Positions 53,587 to 61,802 of a stretch of 64,000 nucleotides of DNA are shown one piece after another (within the stretch, counting starts at the first letter, position 1; each line of letters starts with the position of its first letter). The position numbers and the translations under genes are program-made. Origin of the DNA: SCGC-AG-212-J23 sp035762345 (lineage in GTDB: Bacteria; Pseudomonadota; Gammaproteobacteria; Burkholderiales; SG8-39); NCBI GenBank assembly GCA_035762345.1, contig DASTPE010000114.1:19471-83470 (forward strand), read 5' to 3'. The notes beneath the pieces are model-generated. The model saw only the letters and a program-made list of their open reading frames with translations. It was not told where the DNA came from and searched no databases.

Positions 53587-55002
53587 CTAGTCGACGACCC
53601 AGGTGTCCTTGGTGCCGCCGCCCTGCGAGCTGTTCACTACGAGCGAGCCTTCCTCGAGCGCTACGCGCGTCAGGCCGCCCGGCACCATTTTTACCTCGCG
53701 CCCCGAAAGGACATAGGGTCGCAGGTCGACGTGGCGCGGCGCGATGCCCTGCGCGACAAAGGTGGGGCAGGTGGAGAGCGAGAGCGTCGGCTGCGCGATG
53801 TAGTTGGCGGGATTCGCCTGTACCCGTGCGCGGAAAGCGTCGATCTGAGCCGCGCTCGCCGCCGGGCCGACGAGCATGCCGTAGCCACCGGAGCTCTGTA
53901 CCTCCTTCACCACGAGCTCATGCATGTTGTCCAGAACATGCTCGAGGTCTTCCGGCCGCTTGCACTGCCAGGTCGGAACGTTCGGCAGGATGGGCTCCTC
54001 GCCGAGATAGAAGCGGATCATCTCGGGTACGTAGGGATAGGTCGACTTGTCGTCGGCGACGCCGGTGCCCATCGCATTGGCGAGCGCCACGTTGCCCGCA
54101 CGGTACACGGACAACAACCCCGGGACGCCAAGCAGCGAGTCGGCGCGGTAGGAGAGGGGGTCGAGGAACGCATCGTCGATGCGGCGGTAGATCACGTCGA
54201 CGCGCTGCGGTCCGCTGGTGGTGCGCATGTGAGCGAAGCCGTCCTTGACGAAGAGGTCGGCGCCTTCGACGAGCTCGATACCCATCTGCTGGGCCAAGAA
54301 CGCGTGCTCGAAATACGCGCTGTTGTACTGGCCGGGGGTAAGGAGCACAACGACGGCGTCGCGCGGGCTTTGCGGCGCGGCGGCTCGCAGCGTCTCGAGC
54401 AGCAGCGCCGGGTAATGCTCGACCGGATGGACGTTCTGCCGGGCGAAGATCTCGGGGAAAAGCCGCATCATCATTCTGCGGTTCTCGAGCATGTACGACA
54501 CCCCCGACGGCGTGCGCAGGTTGTCCTCCAGCACGTAGTACTTGCCGTCGTTGTGGCGCACGAGGTCGATGCCGGCGACGTGCGAATAGACGCCGTGGGG
54601 CACTTCGAGGCCGAGCATGGAGACCTGATACGCGTCGTTCGTCAGCACCTGCTCGGCGGGAATGACGCCCGCTTTCAGGATTTCCTGCTCATGGTAGATA
54701 TCGTGCAGAAAGCGGTTGAGCGCCGTCACGCGCTGGCGCAGGCCGCGCGCGAGCTCCTGCCACTCCGCGCTCGGAATGATGCGCGGGATCGTATCGAAGG
54801 GAATGAGCCGCTCGGCGCCCGACGCGTCACCGTAGACGGCGAAGGTGATGCCGACACGGTGGAACAGCAGGTCCGCTTCGCGCCGTTTCTCTGCGACCCG
54901 CTCGGCGGGCGTCTCGGCGAGCCACTCGGCGAGCGCGCGAAAATGCGCGCGCACCTCGCCGTCGGCGGCCCGCATCTCGTCGTAATGCCCGCGCTCCACC
55001 AC
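53587..55002 (-). CDS. Circularly permuted ATP-grasp protein of the Anbu cluster
   Basis: This is a circularly permuted ATP-grasp type 2 (COG2308-type) protein of 471 residues, predicted to form an amide or peptide bond using ATP. Blocks include LTNDAYQVSMLGLEVPHGVY in part, DNLRTPSGVSYMLENR, VPTWQCKRPEDLEHVL in part, VVKEVQSSGGYGMLVG and SSQGGGTKDTWV at the C-terminus. GTG 55002 has GGGAG upstream. It is the first gene of the four-gene Anbu set and lies 27 nt after the AraC-type regulator on the same strand. Confidence 0.9.
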   Translation of the reverse strand: MVERGHYDEMRAADGEVRAHFRALAEWLAETPAERVAEKRREADLLFHRVGITFAVYGDASGAERLIPFDTIPRIIPSAEWQELARGLRQRVTALNRFLHDIYHEQEILKAGVIPAEQVLTNDAYQVSMLGLEVPHGVYSHVAGIDLVRHNDGKYYVLEDNLRTPSGVSYMLENRRMMMRLFPEIFARQNVHPVEHYPALLLETLRAAAPQSPRDAVVVLLTPGQYNSAYFEHAFLAQQMGIELVEGADLFVKDGFAHMRTTSGPQRVDVIYRRIDDAFLDPLSYRADSLLGVPGLLSVYRAGNVALANAMGTGVADDKSTYPYVPEMIRFYLGEEPILPNVPTWQCKRPEDLEHVLDNMHELVVKEVQSSGGYGMLVGPAASAAQIDAFRARVQANPANYIAQPTLSLSTCPTFVAQGIAPRHVDLRPYVLSGREVKMVPGGLTRVALEEGSLVVNSSQGGGTKDTWVVD

Positions 55003-55029
55003 TATCTCCCGCCTAGAGGGGGCGGCGTT

Positions 55030-55836
55030 TCACGTTCCCGTGGTGGGATTTTCTTCGGAGCTGTCCCGGGTGGCGGCGCGGCGATACTCGGAGGGCGGTA
55101 CGCCCACCTGGTTCAGGAAGAAACGCGTGAAGTTGCTCTGCGCCGAGAAGCCGAGCTCGGCCGAGACCTCGGAGATCTTGCCCTGGCCGGAAGTCAGGCG
55201 CGAGATCGCCGTCTCGACACACAGCATATCGAGATAGGCCCGCGGCGAAAACCCGGTGCAGAGTTGGAACAGGTCGTAGAAGCGCGAGCGCGAGAGCCCC
55301 ACCTGGCTCGCGAGCTCGTCCATGTTGAGCTCCTTGTTCGGACGTGCGCGCAGCAGCGCGATCGCGCGCCGGATCCGGCTGTCCTCGAAGCGCGAGCCGC
55401 GCCAAGCCGGAGACGCGGTGCGCCGGCGCGCGAGGTAAGTTTCGACGATGGAGAGCAGCAGCTCCTGCAGCATGAAGTCGAGGCGCTCGGCGGACACGAA
55501 GCGGTCGTTCAGAATTTCCACCGCCAGCGTGTCGGCGAGACGGCGAATGCGCGGCGTGATCGGCTCACGCGCCTGCTCGAACGGTTGTCCGTCCTCGGTT
55601 CCGAAGACTGCGGGGAAGCTCGCGCGCAGCCAATGGGTGGCGGCATGCAGCGCCAGGATCCGCGTGGCGGCGCCCGCAGTATAGGTCTCGCCGGGATTCA
55701 GCAAGACGAGCTCGGCGTCGCCGGGCTGCATCACGATCACCGGGTCGGCCTGGGCGGAGCAGGGCTCGCCGGCGGCAACGTCGCTCAGGACCAAGCGCCC
55801 GAACTTCCCCTCCAGGATCCTCACCAGCCTCCCCAT
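55030..55836 (-). CDS. AraC-family transcriptional regulator
   Basis: The C-terminal 100 residues form two helix-turn-helix motifs of the AraC/XylS type: MDELASQVGLSRSRFYDLF and ISEVSAELGFSAQSNFTRFF, ending VPPSEYRRA. The N-terminal half (about 1-140) resembles a cupin-like sensory domain but has no motif I can name. It has 268 residues. Its position 27 nt ahead of the ATP-grasp gene and on the same strand suggests that it regulates, or is transcribed with, the Anbu cluster. Confidence 0.88.
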   Translation of the reverse strand: MGRLVRILEGKFGRLVLSDVAAGEPCSAQADPVIVMQPGDAELVLLNPGETYTAGAATRILALHAATHWLRASFPAVFGTEDGQPFEQAREPITPRIRRLADTLAVEILNDRFVSAERLDFMLQELLLSIVETYLARRRTASPAWRGSRFEDSRIRRAIALLRARPNKELNMDELASQVGLSRSRFYDLFQLCTGFSPRAYLDMLCVETAISRLTSGQGKISEVSAELGFSAQSNFTRFFLNQVGVPPSEYRRAATRDSSEENPTTGT

Positions 55837-55861
55837 GCGGGAAGGATATCCTACCGGGGGT

Positions 55862-56332
55862 CTAATAAGCCAGCCAGCGAGGGCGTTTGGCGGATATGAC
55901 CTTCGTATTGACCCCGACCCAGTTCAACCCCCCGAAAAGCCGCCCATGCTCGATCTTTACGCAGCGGTCGAGCACCGCTTGGAGACCTGCGGCCCGCGCC
56001 CTGGCCGCCGCCTCCTCGTTGCGCACGCCGAGCTGCTGCCAGAGCACCTTGGCGCCGATCGTGATGGCGTCCTCGGCTATCGGCATCACGTCCTGGGTCT
56101 TGCGGAAAACATCCACGATATCCACCCGTTCGGGGATATCGCGCAGCGAGCGGTAGCACTTCTCGCCCAGGATCGAATCGTATTTCGGGTTGACCGGGAT
56201 CACGCGGTAACCGTGCTCCTGCATGTATTTGGCCGCGAAATAGCTCGGCCGGTACCAGTCGGCCGACAGGCCCACGACCGCGATCACATGGCTTTCCTTC
56301 AGGATGCGCCGCAGCGTGTTGATGTCGTCCAT
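55862..56332 (-). CDS. CoA-binding domain protein (YccU-like)
   Basis: This is a Rossmann-like CoA-binding protein with the signature VIAVVGLSADWYRPSY and PVNPKYDSILGEKCYRSL. It has 156 residues. YccU-type proteins are small cytosolic proteins of unclear function. It is divergent from the NIPSNAP gene with only 24 nt between starts. A much longer open frame upstream overlaps the next genes on the other strand and is not coding. Confidence 0.85.
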   Translation of the reverse strand: MDDINTLRRILKESHVIAVVGLSADWYRPSYFAAKYMQEHGYRVIPVNPKYDSILGEKCYRSLRDIPERVDIVDVFRKTQDVMPIAEDAITIGAKVLWQQLGVRNEEAAARARAAGLQAVLDRCVKIEHGRLFGGLNWVGVNTKVISAKRPRWLAY

Positions 56333-56349
56333 GCCCCGTTCACTATAAT
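56319..56349 (+). promoter_or_regulatory. Putative sigma-70 promoter for the NIPSNAP operon
   Basis: A perfect TATAAT lies at 56344-56349, with TTGATG (two mismatches to the -35 consensus) at 56319-56324 and a 19-nt spacer. A start of transcription near 56356 would leave almost no leader before the ATG at 56357. Confidence 0.4.
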
Positions 56350-56356
56350 CGAAAGC

Positions 56357-56698
56357 ATGTACGTCGAAGAGCGCATGTACCGACTGAAGATTGGCGCCGT
56401 GCCCGAGTACCTCAAGCATTACCAGGAGTCGGGCATGGCGGTTCAACTGAAGCACCTGCCGCACATGGTGGGCTACTACTTCACCGAGGTCGGCGGCCTG
56501 AACATGGTGGTGCACATGTGGGCCTACGACAGCCTTGACCAGCGGGATAAGTGCCGCGCGGCGATGCAGGCCGACCCGGCATGGCAGGCGTACCTGGCGA
56601 AGACTCGTCCGCTCATGGAAACCCAGGAGACGCGCATCATGAAATGCGCGCCGTTCTTTGTGGACCGGCTCAAAAAGATGCTTGCGGCCGTGAAATAG
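56357..56698 (+). CDS. NIPSNAP-family protein
   Basis: This is a small NIPSNAP-like (dimeric alpha-beta barrel) protein of 113 residues, with the typical start MYVEERMYRLKIGAVPEY and HMWAYDSLDQRDKCRAAM in the middle. Such proteins often sit in catabolic operons, but no enzymatic role is established. There is no clear ribosome-binding site before ATG 56357. The stop directly abuts the start of the esterase gene. Confidence 0.85.
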   Translation: MYVEERMYRLKIGAVPEYLKHYQESGMAVQLKHLPHMVGYYFTEVGGLNMVVHMWAYDSLDQRDKCRAAMQADPAWQAYLAKTRPLMETQETRIMKCAPFFVDRLKKMLAAVK

Positions 56699-57625
56699 AT
56701 GGCAGTTCATCCGCAGGTTGCGCTCCTGCTTGAAGCCGTAAAGCAGTCGCCGCTTCCAACGCTCGACAAGGTTCCCGCCTTTGTCGCGCGACGGCTTTAC
56801 AAGGAACGTTGCGAGAAGGTCGCCCCGAAGCCGCCCGAAGCGCACACCCGCCTGCTTCTCACGCCCAGCGGCGTGCTCATCAGGGCGTACCGGCCCGCGG
56901 GCACCGCGAAGACAGACGTGCTGCCGGCGCTCGTGTACTTCCACGGCGGCGGCTGGACCATCGGCGACCTGGACACGCACGACGTGCTCTGCCGTCAATT
57001 CGCGAGCGGCGCGCGCTGCGAAGTTTTCTCGGTCGAGTACCGCCTCGCTCCTGAGTCGCCGTTTCCCGCCGCGGTCGAGGATTGCATTGCGGCAACCGAG
57101 TTCGTTGCCAAGGTTTCGAAGTCGGATCGCATCGCGGTCGGCGGCGACAGCGCTGGCGGAAACCTCGCTGCTGTCGTGGCGCTGCACGCAAGAGGTGCGA
57201 GCGGGCCGGCCCTTTGCTTCCAACTGCTCATCTATCCGGCGACCGACCAGAACATGCGCACCGAATCGTTGAAGCGCAATGGCGATGGTTACCTGCTTAC
57301 GCTGCCGCTGATGGAGCGCTTTCGCGCAAATTACCTTCCCCGGCCGGCCGACTACGCCGACTGGCGCGCCTCGCCCGCGCTCGCGAAGAGCTACGCGGGG
57401 CTGCCGCCGGCGCTCGTCATTACGGCGGGCTTCGATCCGCTGCTCGACGAAGGCCGGCAGTACGCCGAGCTGCTGGCGCGCGCCGGGGTGGACGTCGTAT
57501 ACCGCGACTACCCCGACATGGTCCACGGTTTCATCGTGATGGGCGGCGTGATCGATACCGCAAACGCCGCGGTCGCGGATTGCTGCGCGGCGCTACGCCG
57601 CGCTTTCGAGAAAGTCACCGCATGA
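56699..57625 (+). CDS. Hormone-sensitive-lipase-type alpha/beta hydrolase
   Basis: This is an esterase of the HSL family (IV). The oxyanion motif is FHGGGW (HGGG at 82-85), and the nucleophile is S151 in GGDSAGGN. D246 (AGFDPLLDE) and H276 (VHGF) complete the triad. It has 308 residues and no leader. The stop overlaps the next start as ATGA. The enzyme is expected to hydrolyse short- to medium-chain esters or lactones. Confidence 0.9.
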   Translation: MAVHPQVALLLEAVKQSPLPTLDKVPAFVARRLYKERCEKVAPKPPEAHTRLLLTPSGVLIRAYRPAGTAKTDVLPALVYFHGGGWTIGDLDTHDVLCRQFASGARCEVFSVEYRLAPESPFPAAVEDCIAATEFVAKVSKSDRIAVGGDSAGGNLAAVVALHARGASGPALCFQLLIYPATDQNMRTESLKRNGDGYLLTLPLMERFRANYLPRPADYADWRASPALAKSYAGLPPALVITAGFDPLLDEGRQYAELLARAGVDVVYRDYPDMVHGFIVMGGVIDTANAAVADCCAALRRAFEKVTA

Positions 57626-59304
57626 AACCCGATCTGAAAACGCGTCATGGCGGCAAGATCCTCGCCGACGCGCTGGCTGCACAAGGAGTGAAGCTCGCTT
57701 TCGGTGTCCCAGGCGAGAGCTACCTTCCGGTACTCGACGGGCTGCACGACCTGCAGGACCGGCTGCGTTTCGTCGTCTGCCGCCAGGAGGGCGGGGCGTC
57801 CTATATGGCGGAGGCGTACGGCAAGCTCACCGGTGAGCCCGGGGTGCTCTTCGTCACGCGCGGACCGGGTGCGAGCAACGGCGCGATCGGTGTGCACACT
57901 GGCTTGCAGGATTCAACGCCGATGGTGATCTTCATCGGCCAGGTGCCGAACGAGTTTGCCGAACGCGAGGCGTTCCAGGAGATCGATTACCGCCGCATGT
58001 ACGGCCAATTGGCGAAATGGGTGGGTCAGATCGACCGCGTCGAGCGCATCCCGGAGTACGTGAGCCACGCCTTCCACACTGCCGTCGCCGGCCGTCCCGG
58101 ACCGGTGGTCCTGGCGCTGCCGGAGGACACGCTGTTTTCCGAAGCCGCAGTGGCCGATGTGCCGAAGTACAACGTCGTGCGGCCCGCGCCCTTGAGTTCA
58201 GACGTTGAAAAGCTGACAAGTCTTCTGAAAAACGCCGAGCGCCCGTTCGTCCTCATCGGCGGCGGCGGCTGGTCGCGCGATGCCTGCATTCGCCTGCAAG
58301 GATGGATCGAGGGGAACGGTTTTCCCGTCGGCACCTCGTTCCGTTGTCAGGATCTCTTCGACAACCGCAGTCCGAACTATGCTGGCGACGTTGGCATCGG
58401 GATTAATCCGAAACTCGCCCAGCGCGTAAAGGAAGCCGACGTGCTTCTCGTCATTGGCGCACGTCTCGGCGAGATGACCACGAGCGCTTATTCCCTGGTG
58501 GAAGCGCCGATGCCGCAGCAAACGCTCATCCACGTGCATGCCGGCGCCGAGGAGCTGGGCCGGGTCTATCGGCCGGCCCTCGCCCTCAACTCCGGAATGG
58601 CGCAGTTCGTGGCTGCTCTTGAAGTCCTTTCTTTCAAGAATCCTTCGTGGAAAGAAAGAACCGAGGCCGCGCGCAAGGAATTTCTCGAATGGACCGAGCC
58701 GCGGCCGATGCCCGGCCAGGTACAGTACGGCGAGGTAATCCGGTGGCTCTCGGACCGGCTGCCCGAGGACGCGATCATCGCCGGCGGCGCCGGCAACTTC
58801 GCCGGCTGGCTGCACCGGCATTTCCGCTACAAGGGTTTCCGCACGCAACTCGGCTCGACCAACGGCTCGATGGGCTACGGCTATCCCGCCGCAGTCGCGG
58901 CCAAGCTCGCGGAACCGAGCCGCACGGTGTTTGCGCTCTGCGGCGACGGCGACTTCCTCATGACCGGCCAGGAAATCGCCACGGCCGTGCAGTACGGCGC
59001 CAATTTCGTTGCTGTGGTGGTGAACAACGGGCTCTACGGCACGATCCGGATGCACCAGGAGCGCGAGTATCCGGGCCGCGTGTATGGTACCGAGCTGCGT
59101 AACCCGGACTTTGCAGCCTACGCGCGCGCGTTCGGCGGTTACGGCGAGACGGTCGAGCGCACCGCCGACTTCGGGCCCGCATTCGAGCGCGCCGCGGCGT
59201 CGGGCAAGCCGGCCATCATCGAGCTCAAGATCGATCCGGACGCGATCACGCCGCAAACGACGCTCAGCGCAATCCGGAAAAAATCGCTTAAGTCAAAGCG
59301 ATGA
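57622..59304 (+). CDS. Thiamine-pyrophosphate-dependent enzyme (acetolactate synthase large-subunit-like)
   Basis: This is a TPP enzyme of the IlvB-like family with Pyr, central and PP domains in order. The catalytic glutamate is E56 (RQEGGASYMA), and the TPP-binding motif GDGDFLMTGQEIATAVQYG ends with NNGLYG. It has 560 residues and no small subunit gene nearby. Candidates include acetolactate synthase, benzaldehyde lyase-like or oxalyl-CoA decarboxylase-like enzymes; none is favoured. It is coupled to the upstream esterase. Confidence 0.87.
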   Translation: MKPDLKTRHGGKILADALAAQGVKLAFGVPGESYLPVLDGLHDLQDRLRFVVCRQEGGASYMAEAYGKLTGEPGVLFVTRGPGASNGAIGVHTGLQDSTPMVIFIGQVPNEFAEREAFQEIDYRRMYGQLAKWVGQIDRVERIPEYVSHAFHTAVAGRPGPVVLALPEDTLFSEAAVADVPKYNVVRPAPLSSDVEKLTSLLKNAERPFVLIGGGGWSRDACIRLQGWIEGNGFPVGTSFRCQDLFDNRSPNYAGDVGIGINPKLAQRVKEADVLLVIGARLGEMTTSAYSLVEAPMPQQTLIHVHAGAEELGRVYRPALALNSGMAQFVAALEVLSFKNPSWKERTEAARKEFLEWTEPRPMPGQVQYGEVIRWLSDRLPEDAIIAGGAGNFAGWLHRHFRYKGFRTQLGSTNGSMGYGYPAAVAAKLAEPSRTVFALCGDGDFLMTGQEIATAVQYGANFVAVVVNNGLYGTIRMHQEREYPGRVYGTELRNPDFAAYARAFGGYGETVERTADFGPAFERAAASGKPAIIELKIDPDAITPQTTLSAIRKKSLKSKR

Positions 59305-59683
59305 ACTTCGGGTCGTCTTGGTGGGCGCGCTCGAACTTCAGGAACTCGTAGTACCCGCAGCGCGGGCTGTCCGGATACTCGCGGCAGACCGCCGGCCTTG
59401 CCTCGTAGATGCCGCAGCGGCGCGTCTTCTGGTCGAGGAAGGTGCAGACCGTCGCGAAAATGCGGTCCTGGCGGTGACGTAACGACCGCACCTTTTCCTT
59501 CGCGTCGTACTTGGTGAAGCGCTCCTCGGCCACGCCGTACGGCACGCCGAGATGCTTCGCCAGGCGCTCGATGTCGCGCGGTGTCACTTCGATCTCGGGA
59601 TAGCTGCAGCAGTAGGCCGGGCACTTCGAGCACGAGTACTTCGCGCGCACCGGGATCGGGAAAGCCTTGCCGTTCTTCATCAC
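59288..59683 (-). CDS. YkgJ-family cysteine-cluster protein
   Basis: This is a small YkgJ-type protein with a probable zinc or Fe-S binding cysteine set: YSCSKCPAYCCSYPEIEV, then FATVCTFLD, RRCGIYEARPAVCREYP and SPRCGYYEF. It has 131 residues from ATG 59683. The biochemical role is unknown; the family is widespread in proteobacteria. The 3' end overlaps the convergent TPP enzyme gene by 17 nt. Confidence 0.87.
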   Translation of the reverse strand: MMKNGKAFPIPVRAKYSCSKCPAYCCSYPEIEVTPRDIERLAKHLGVPYGVAEERFTKYDAKEKVRSLRHRQDRIFATVCTFLDQKTRRCGIYEARPAVCREYPDSPRCGYYEFLKFERAHQDDPKFIALT

Positions 59684-59790
59684 GTGCGTGAGAGCCGCGG
59701 ATTCTACGTGAGCCGAGCGAAAAGCATCACCTTAACCCGTTCGCTTTGCGGATTCGTTTCATCTCTGTGTCCACGAACGAAAGGGAAGAG

Positions 59791-60516
59791 ATGAAAACGC
59801 CAATAGCCGTAGTTGCAGTAGTGACATTCTTAACATGCGCGCCCGCCCTCGCACACGGCCGCCTCGGGGATATCTCAGTGTACGACCGCGCCGAAGGCCG
59901 GTGGCTGCAGGTCTATCGCCATGAAGGCCGTGCGTATATCGTCGGCAAGCCGGGCCACGAGTACCAGATCCGGGTAACCAACCGCTCGGGCGACGATCTG
60001 CTTGCTGTGATTTCGGTCGATGGCGTGAACGCAATCACTGGCCAGAGCGCCCATCCGTCGCAAAGCGGGTATGTGCTTTCGCCGCGCGATTCGCTCGACA
60101 TCAGCGGCTGGCGCAAGAGCCTTTCCGAGACCGCGGCGTTCTACTTCACTTCGCTGCCCGACTCGTATGCCGCGCGCACCGGCAGGCCTGACCACGTCGG
60201 TGTAATCGGCGTGGCGCTCTTCGGCAGAAAGCAGACGCCGCCTCCTCCTGCGGCTCAAATATCTGAACCCAAGACCGCTGGCGCTGCACGGGCGGCGGAG
60301 AGCGACTCGCGCCTGGGCACCGGCCACGGCCGGCGCGAGCATTCGCCCGCGATCCACGTGAGCTTCGAGCGCGCGACCAGCGCCCCGGCCGAAACCCTTA
60401 CGCTGTATTACGACAGCCAGGCGAACCTGGTCGCCCGCGGCATCATCCGCGAGCCGATCCGCGTCGCGCCGACGCCGCGGCCGTTCCCGGGCTTCGTTCC
60501 TGACCCCAGAGGGTAA
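59791..60516 (+). CDS. Exported protein of unknown function linked to an ECF sigma factor
   Basis: The protein has a signal peptide (about 1-22, MKTPIAVVAVVTFLTCAPALA) and a mature part of about 220 residues. I recognise a conserved but unnamed betaproteobacterial family with VGKPGHEYQIRVTNRSGDDL and DSYAARTGRPDHVGVIG. A Pro/Ala-rich linker at about 163-205 separates it from a short C-terminal strand region. GGGAAGAG precedes ATG 59791; an in-frame ATG at 59746 adds no leader. It is followed after 11 nt by the sigma factor gene. Confidence 0.75.
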   Translation: MKTPIAVVAVVTFLTCAPALAHGRLGDISVYDRAEGRWLQVYRHEGRAYIVGKPGHEYQIRVTNRSGDDLLAVISVDGVNAITGQSAHPSQSGYVLSPRDSLDISGWRKSLSETAAFYFTSLPDSYAARTGRPDHVGVIGVALFGRKQTPPPPAAQISEPKTAGAARAAESDSRLGTGHGRREHSPAIHVSFERATSAPAETLTLYYDSQANLVARGIIREPIRVAPTPRPFPGFVPDPRG

Positions 60517-60527
60517 ACTCGCCATGA

Positions 60528-61073
60528 ATGGAGGCGCCGGATGAAGAGCTCATGCTCGCCTATGGCCGAGGCGACACGCGAGCCTTCGAGACGCTGTACA
60601 GGCGCCACCGTGGCCCGCTGTTTCGTTTCGTGCTGCGAGCACTCAGCAATTCGACGGGGCACCGGTCCACCGCCGAGGAGCTTTTCCAGGAGGCCTGGAT
60701 CCGGGTGATCGAGGCGCGTAGCCGCTACAAGCCGCAGGCGCGCTTCACCACCTGGCTCTACACCATCGCTCACAACCTGCTCGTGGACCACTGGCGCAAG
60801 AAAGGCTTGTCGCTCGTGCAGCTCGATGGCGAGTCGAGCGTCGCTGCACCGGACAACCCCGCCAGGCAGGCGGAGGCGCGCGAGAGCCTGGCGCGCTTGT
60901 TGCACGCGATCGATGCTTTGCCGGCCGCGCAGCGCGAGGCATTTCTGCTTCACGAGGAAGCCGGACTATCCGTTGCGGAAATCGCGGCGGTTACCGGCGC
61001 GGGCGAGGAGGCGGCCAAGAGCCGGCTGCGCTACGCGATGGCCAAGCTGAAGGCTGCAGTGGATGACGACTGA
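60528..61073 (+). CDS. ECF-type RNA polymerase sigma factor
   Basis: This is an extracytoplasmic-function sigma factor with region 2 (YGRGDTRAFETLYRRHRG to FTTWLYTIAHNLLVDHWRK) and region 4 (AIDALPAAQREAFLLHEEAG, VAEIAAVTGAGEEAAKSRLR). It has 181 residues and lacks regions 1 and 3. It starts 11 nt after an exported protein gene. The 3' end overlaps the next gene by 11 nt, the usual layout of a sigma factor and its anti-sigma partner. Confidence 0.92.
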   Translation: MEAPDEELMLAYGRGDTRAFETLYRRHRGPLFRFVLRALSNSTGHRSTAEELFQEAWIRVIEARSRYKPQARFTTWLYTIAHNLLVDHWRKKGLSLVQLDGESSVAAPDNPARQAEARESLARLLHAIDALPAAQREAFLLHEEAGLSVAEIAAVTGAGEEAAKSRLRYAMAKLKAAVDDD

Positions 61074-61788
61074 CGACGACAAGGTCTCGCAACGCTATCG
61101 CGAGCTCGCGCGCGAGGAGCCGCCGCGCCATGTCGACGAGGCGATCCTCGCCGCAGCGCGCCGCGCCGCCGACGCGCGGCCCGCTCCGCTCGTCGTGCCG
61201 ACCGGGCGGCGGCGTTGGTACTTTCCACTCGCGGCCGCGGCGGTCATCGTGCTGGCCGTCGCTGTGACGGTTCACGTGGAGCGGCAGCAGCGTGACGTCG
61301 AAATCGCGGAAGCCCCAACTTCTGGGTCGGCGCCAATGCGGCAAGAACAATCAGCGGCGGCGCAGGCTCCTTCAGAATCGCCTCGCGTGTTCGCCCCCGA
61401 TCCGAAACCGGCTCCGAAGCCCGCGCCGACCCGCGAACTGCACGTGCAGCGCGACGCGGAGGTACTCGCCGATCTGCAAAAAGCGCCGAAAGCTCCCGCT
61501 GCGCCCGCTCCGGGTGCCGCACCGGAGCGTTCGGCACGACAGGATTCCGTAGGTGAACAGCGCGCAGCCCCTCAGCCCATGGCGGCAATGCGCTCCAGGG
61601 CTGAGGCGTCGGCGGGCGCGGTTTCGGGCCTCGCCGCGGCAACGCCCGAGCAGTGGCTGCAAGGCATCGCCGACCTGAAGCGGCAAGGCAAGCATGAAGA
61701 AGCGGAAAGGGAGCTCGCCGAGTTCCGCAAGCGCTACCCGAGGTACCGCATTCCCGAGGCCATCGCCGAGAAGTTTGAGAAGCGCTAA
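61063..61788 (+). CDS. Single-pass membrane protein, putative anti-sigma factor
   Basis: The 241-residue protein has a cytosolic N-terminus (1-48, DDKVSQRYRELAREEPPRHVDEAILAAAR, in part). A transmembrane helix follows at about 51-68 (FPLAAAAVIVLAVAVTV), and the periplasmic part is long, Ala/Pro-rich and of low complexity, with a short C-terminal helix (WLQGIADLKRQGKHEEAERELAEF). The N-terminal segment resembles anti-sigma domains without a recognisable zinc motif. Overlap with the sigma gene supports the role, which is an inference. Confidence 0.72.
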   Translation: MTTDDDKVSQRYRELAREEPPRHVDEAILAAARRAADARPAPLVVPTGRRRWYFPLAAAAVIVLAVAVTVHVERQQRDVEIAEAPTSGSAPMRQEQSAAAQAPSESPRVFAPDPKPAPKPAPTRELHVQRDAEVLADLQKAPKAPAAPAPGAAPERSARQDSVGEQRAAPQPMAAMRSRAEASAGAVSGLAAATPEQWLQGIADLKRQGKHEEAERELAEFRKRYPRYRIPEAIAEKFEKR

Positions 61789-61802
61789 GGCTCGCGGCCC
61801 GA

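Noticed and set aside
56333..57526. Large minus-strand extension upstream of the CoA-binding protein
   Set aside because: It opposes the NIPSNAP and esterase genes, both of which have complete family motifs. The CoA-binding protein starts normally at 56332.
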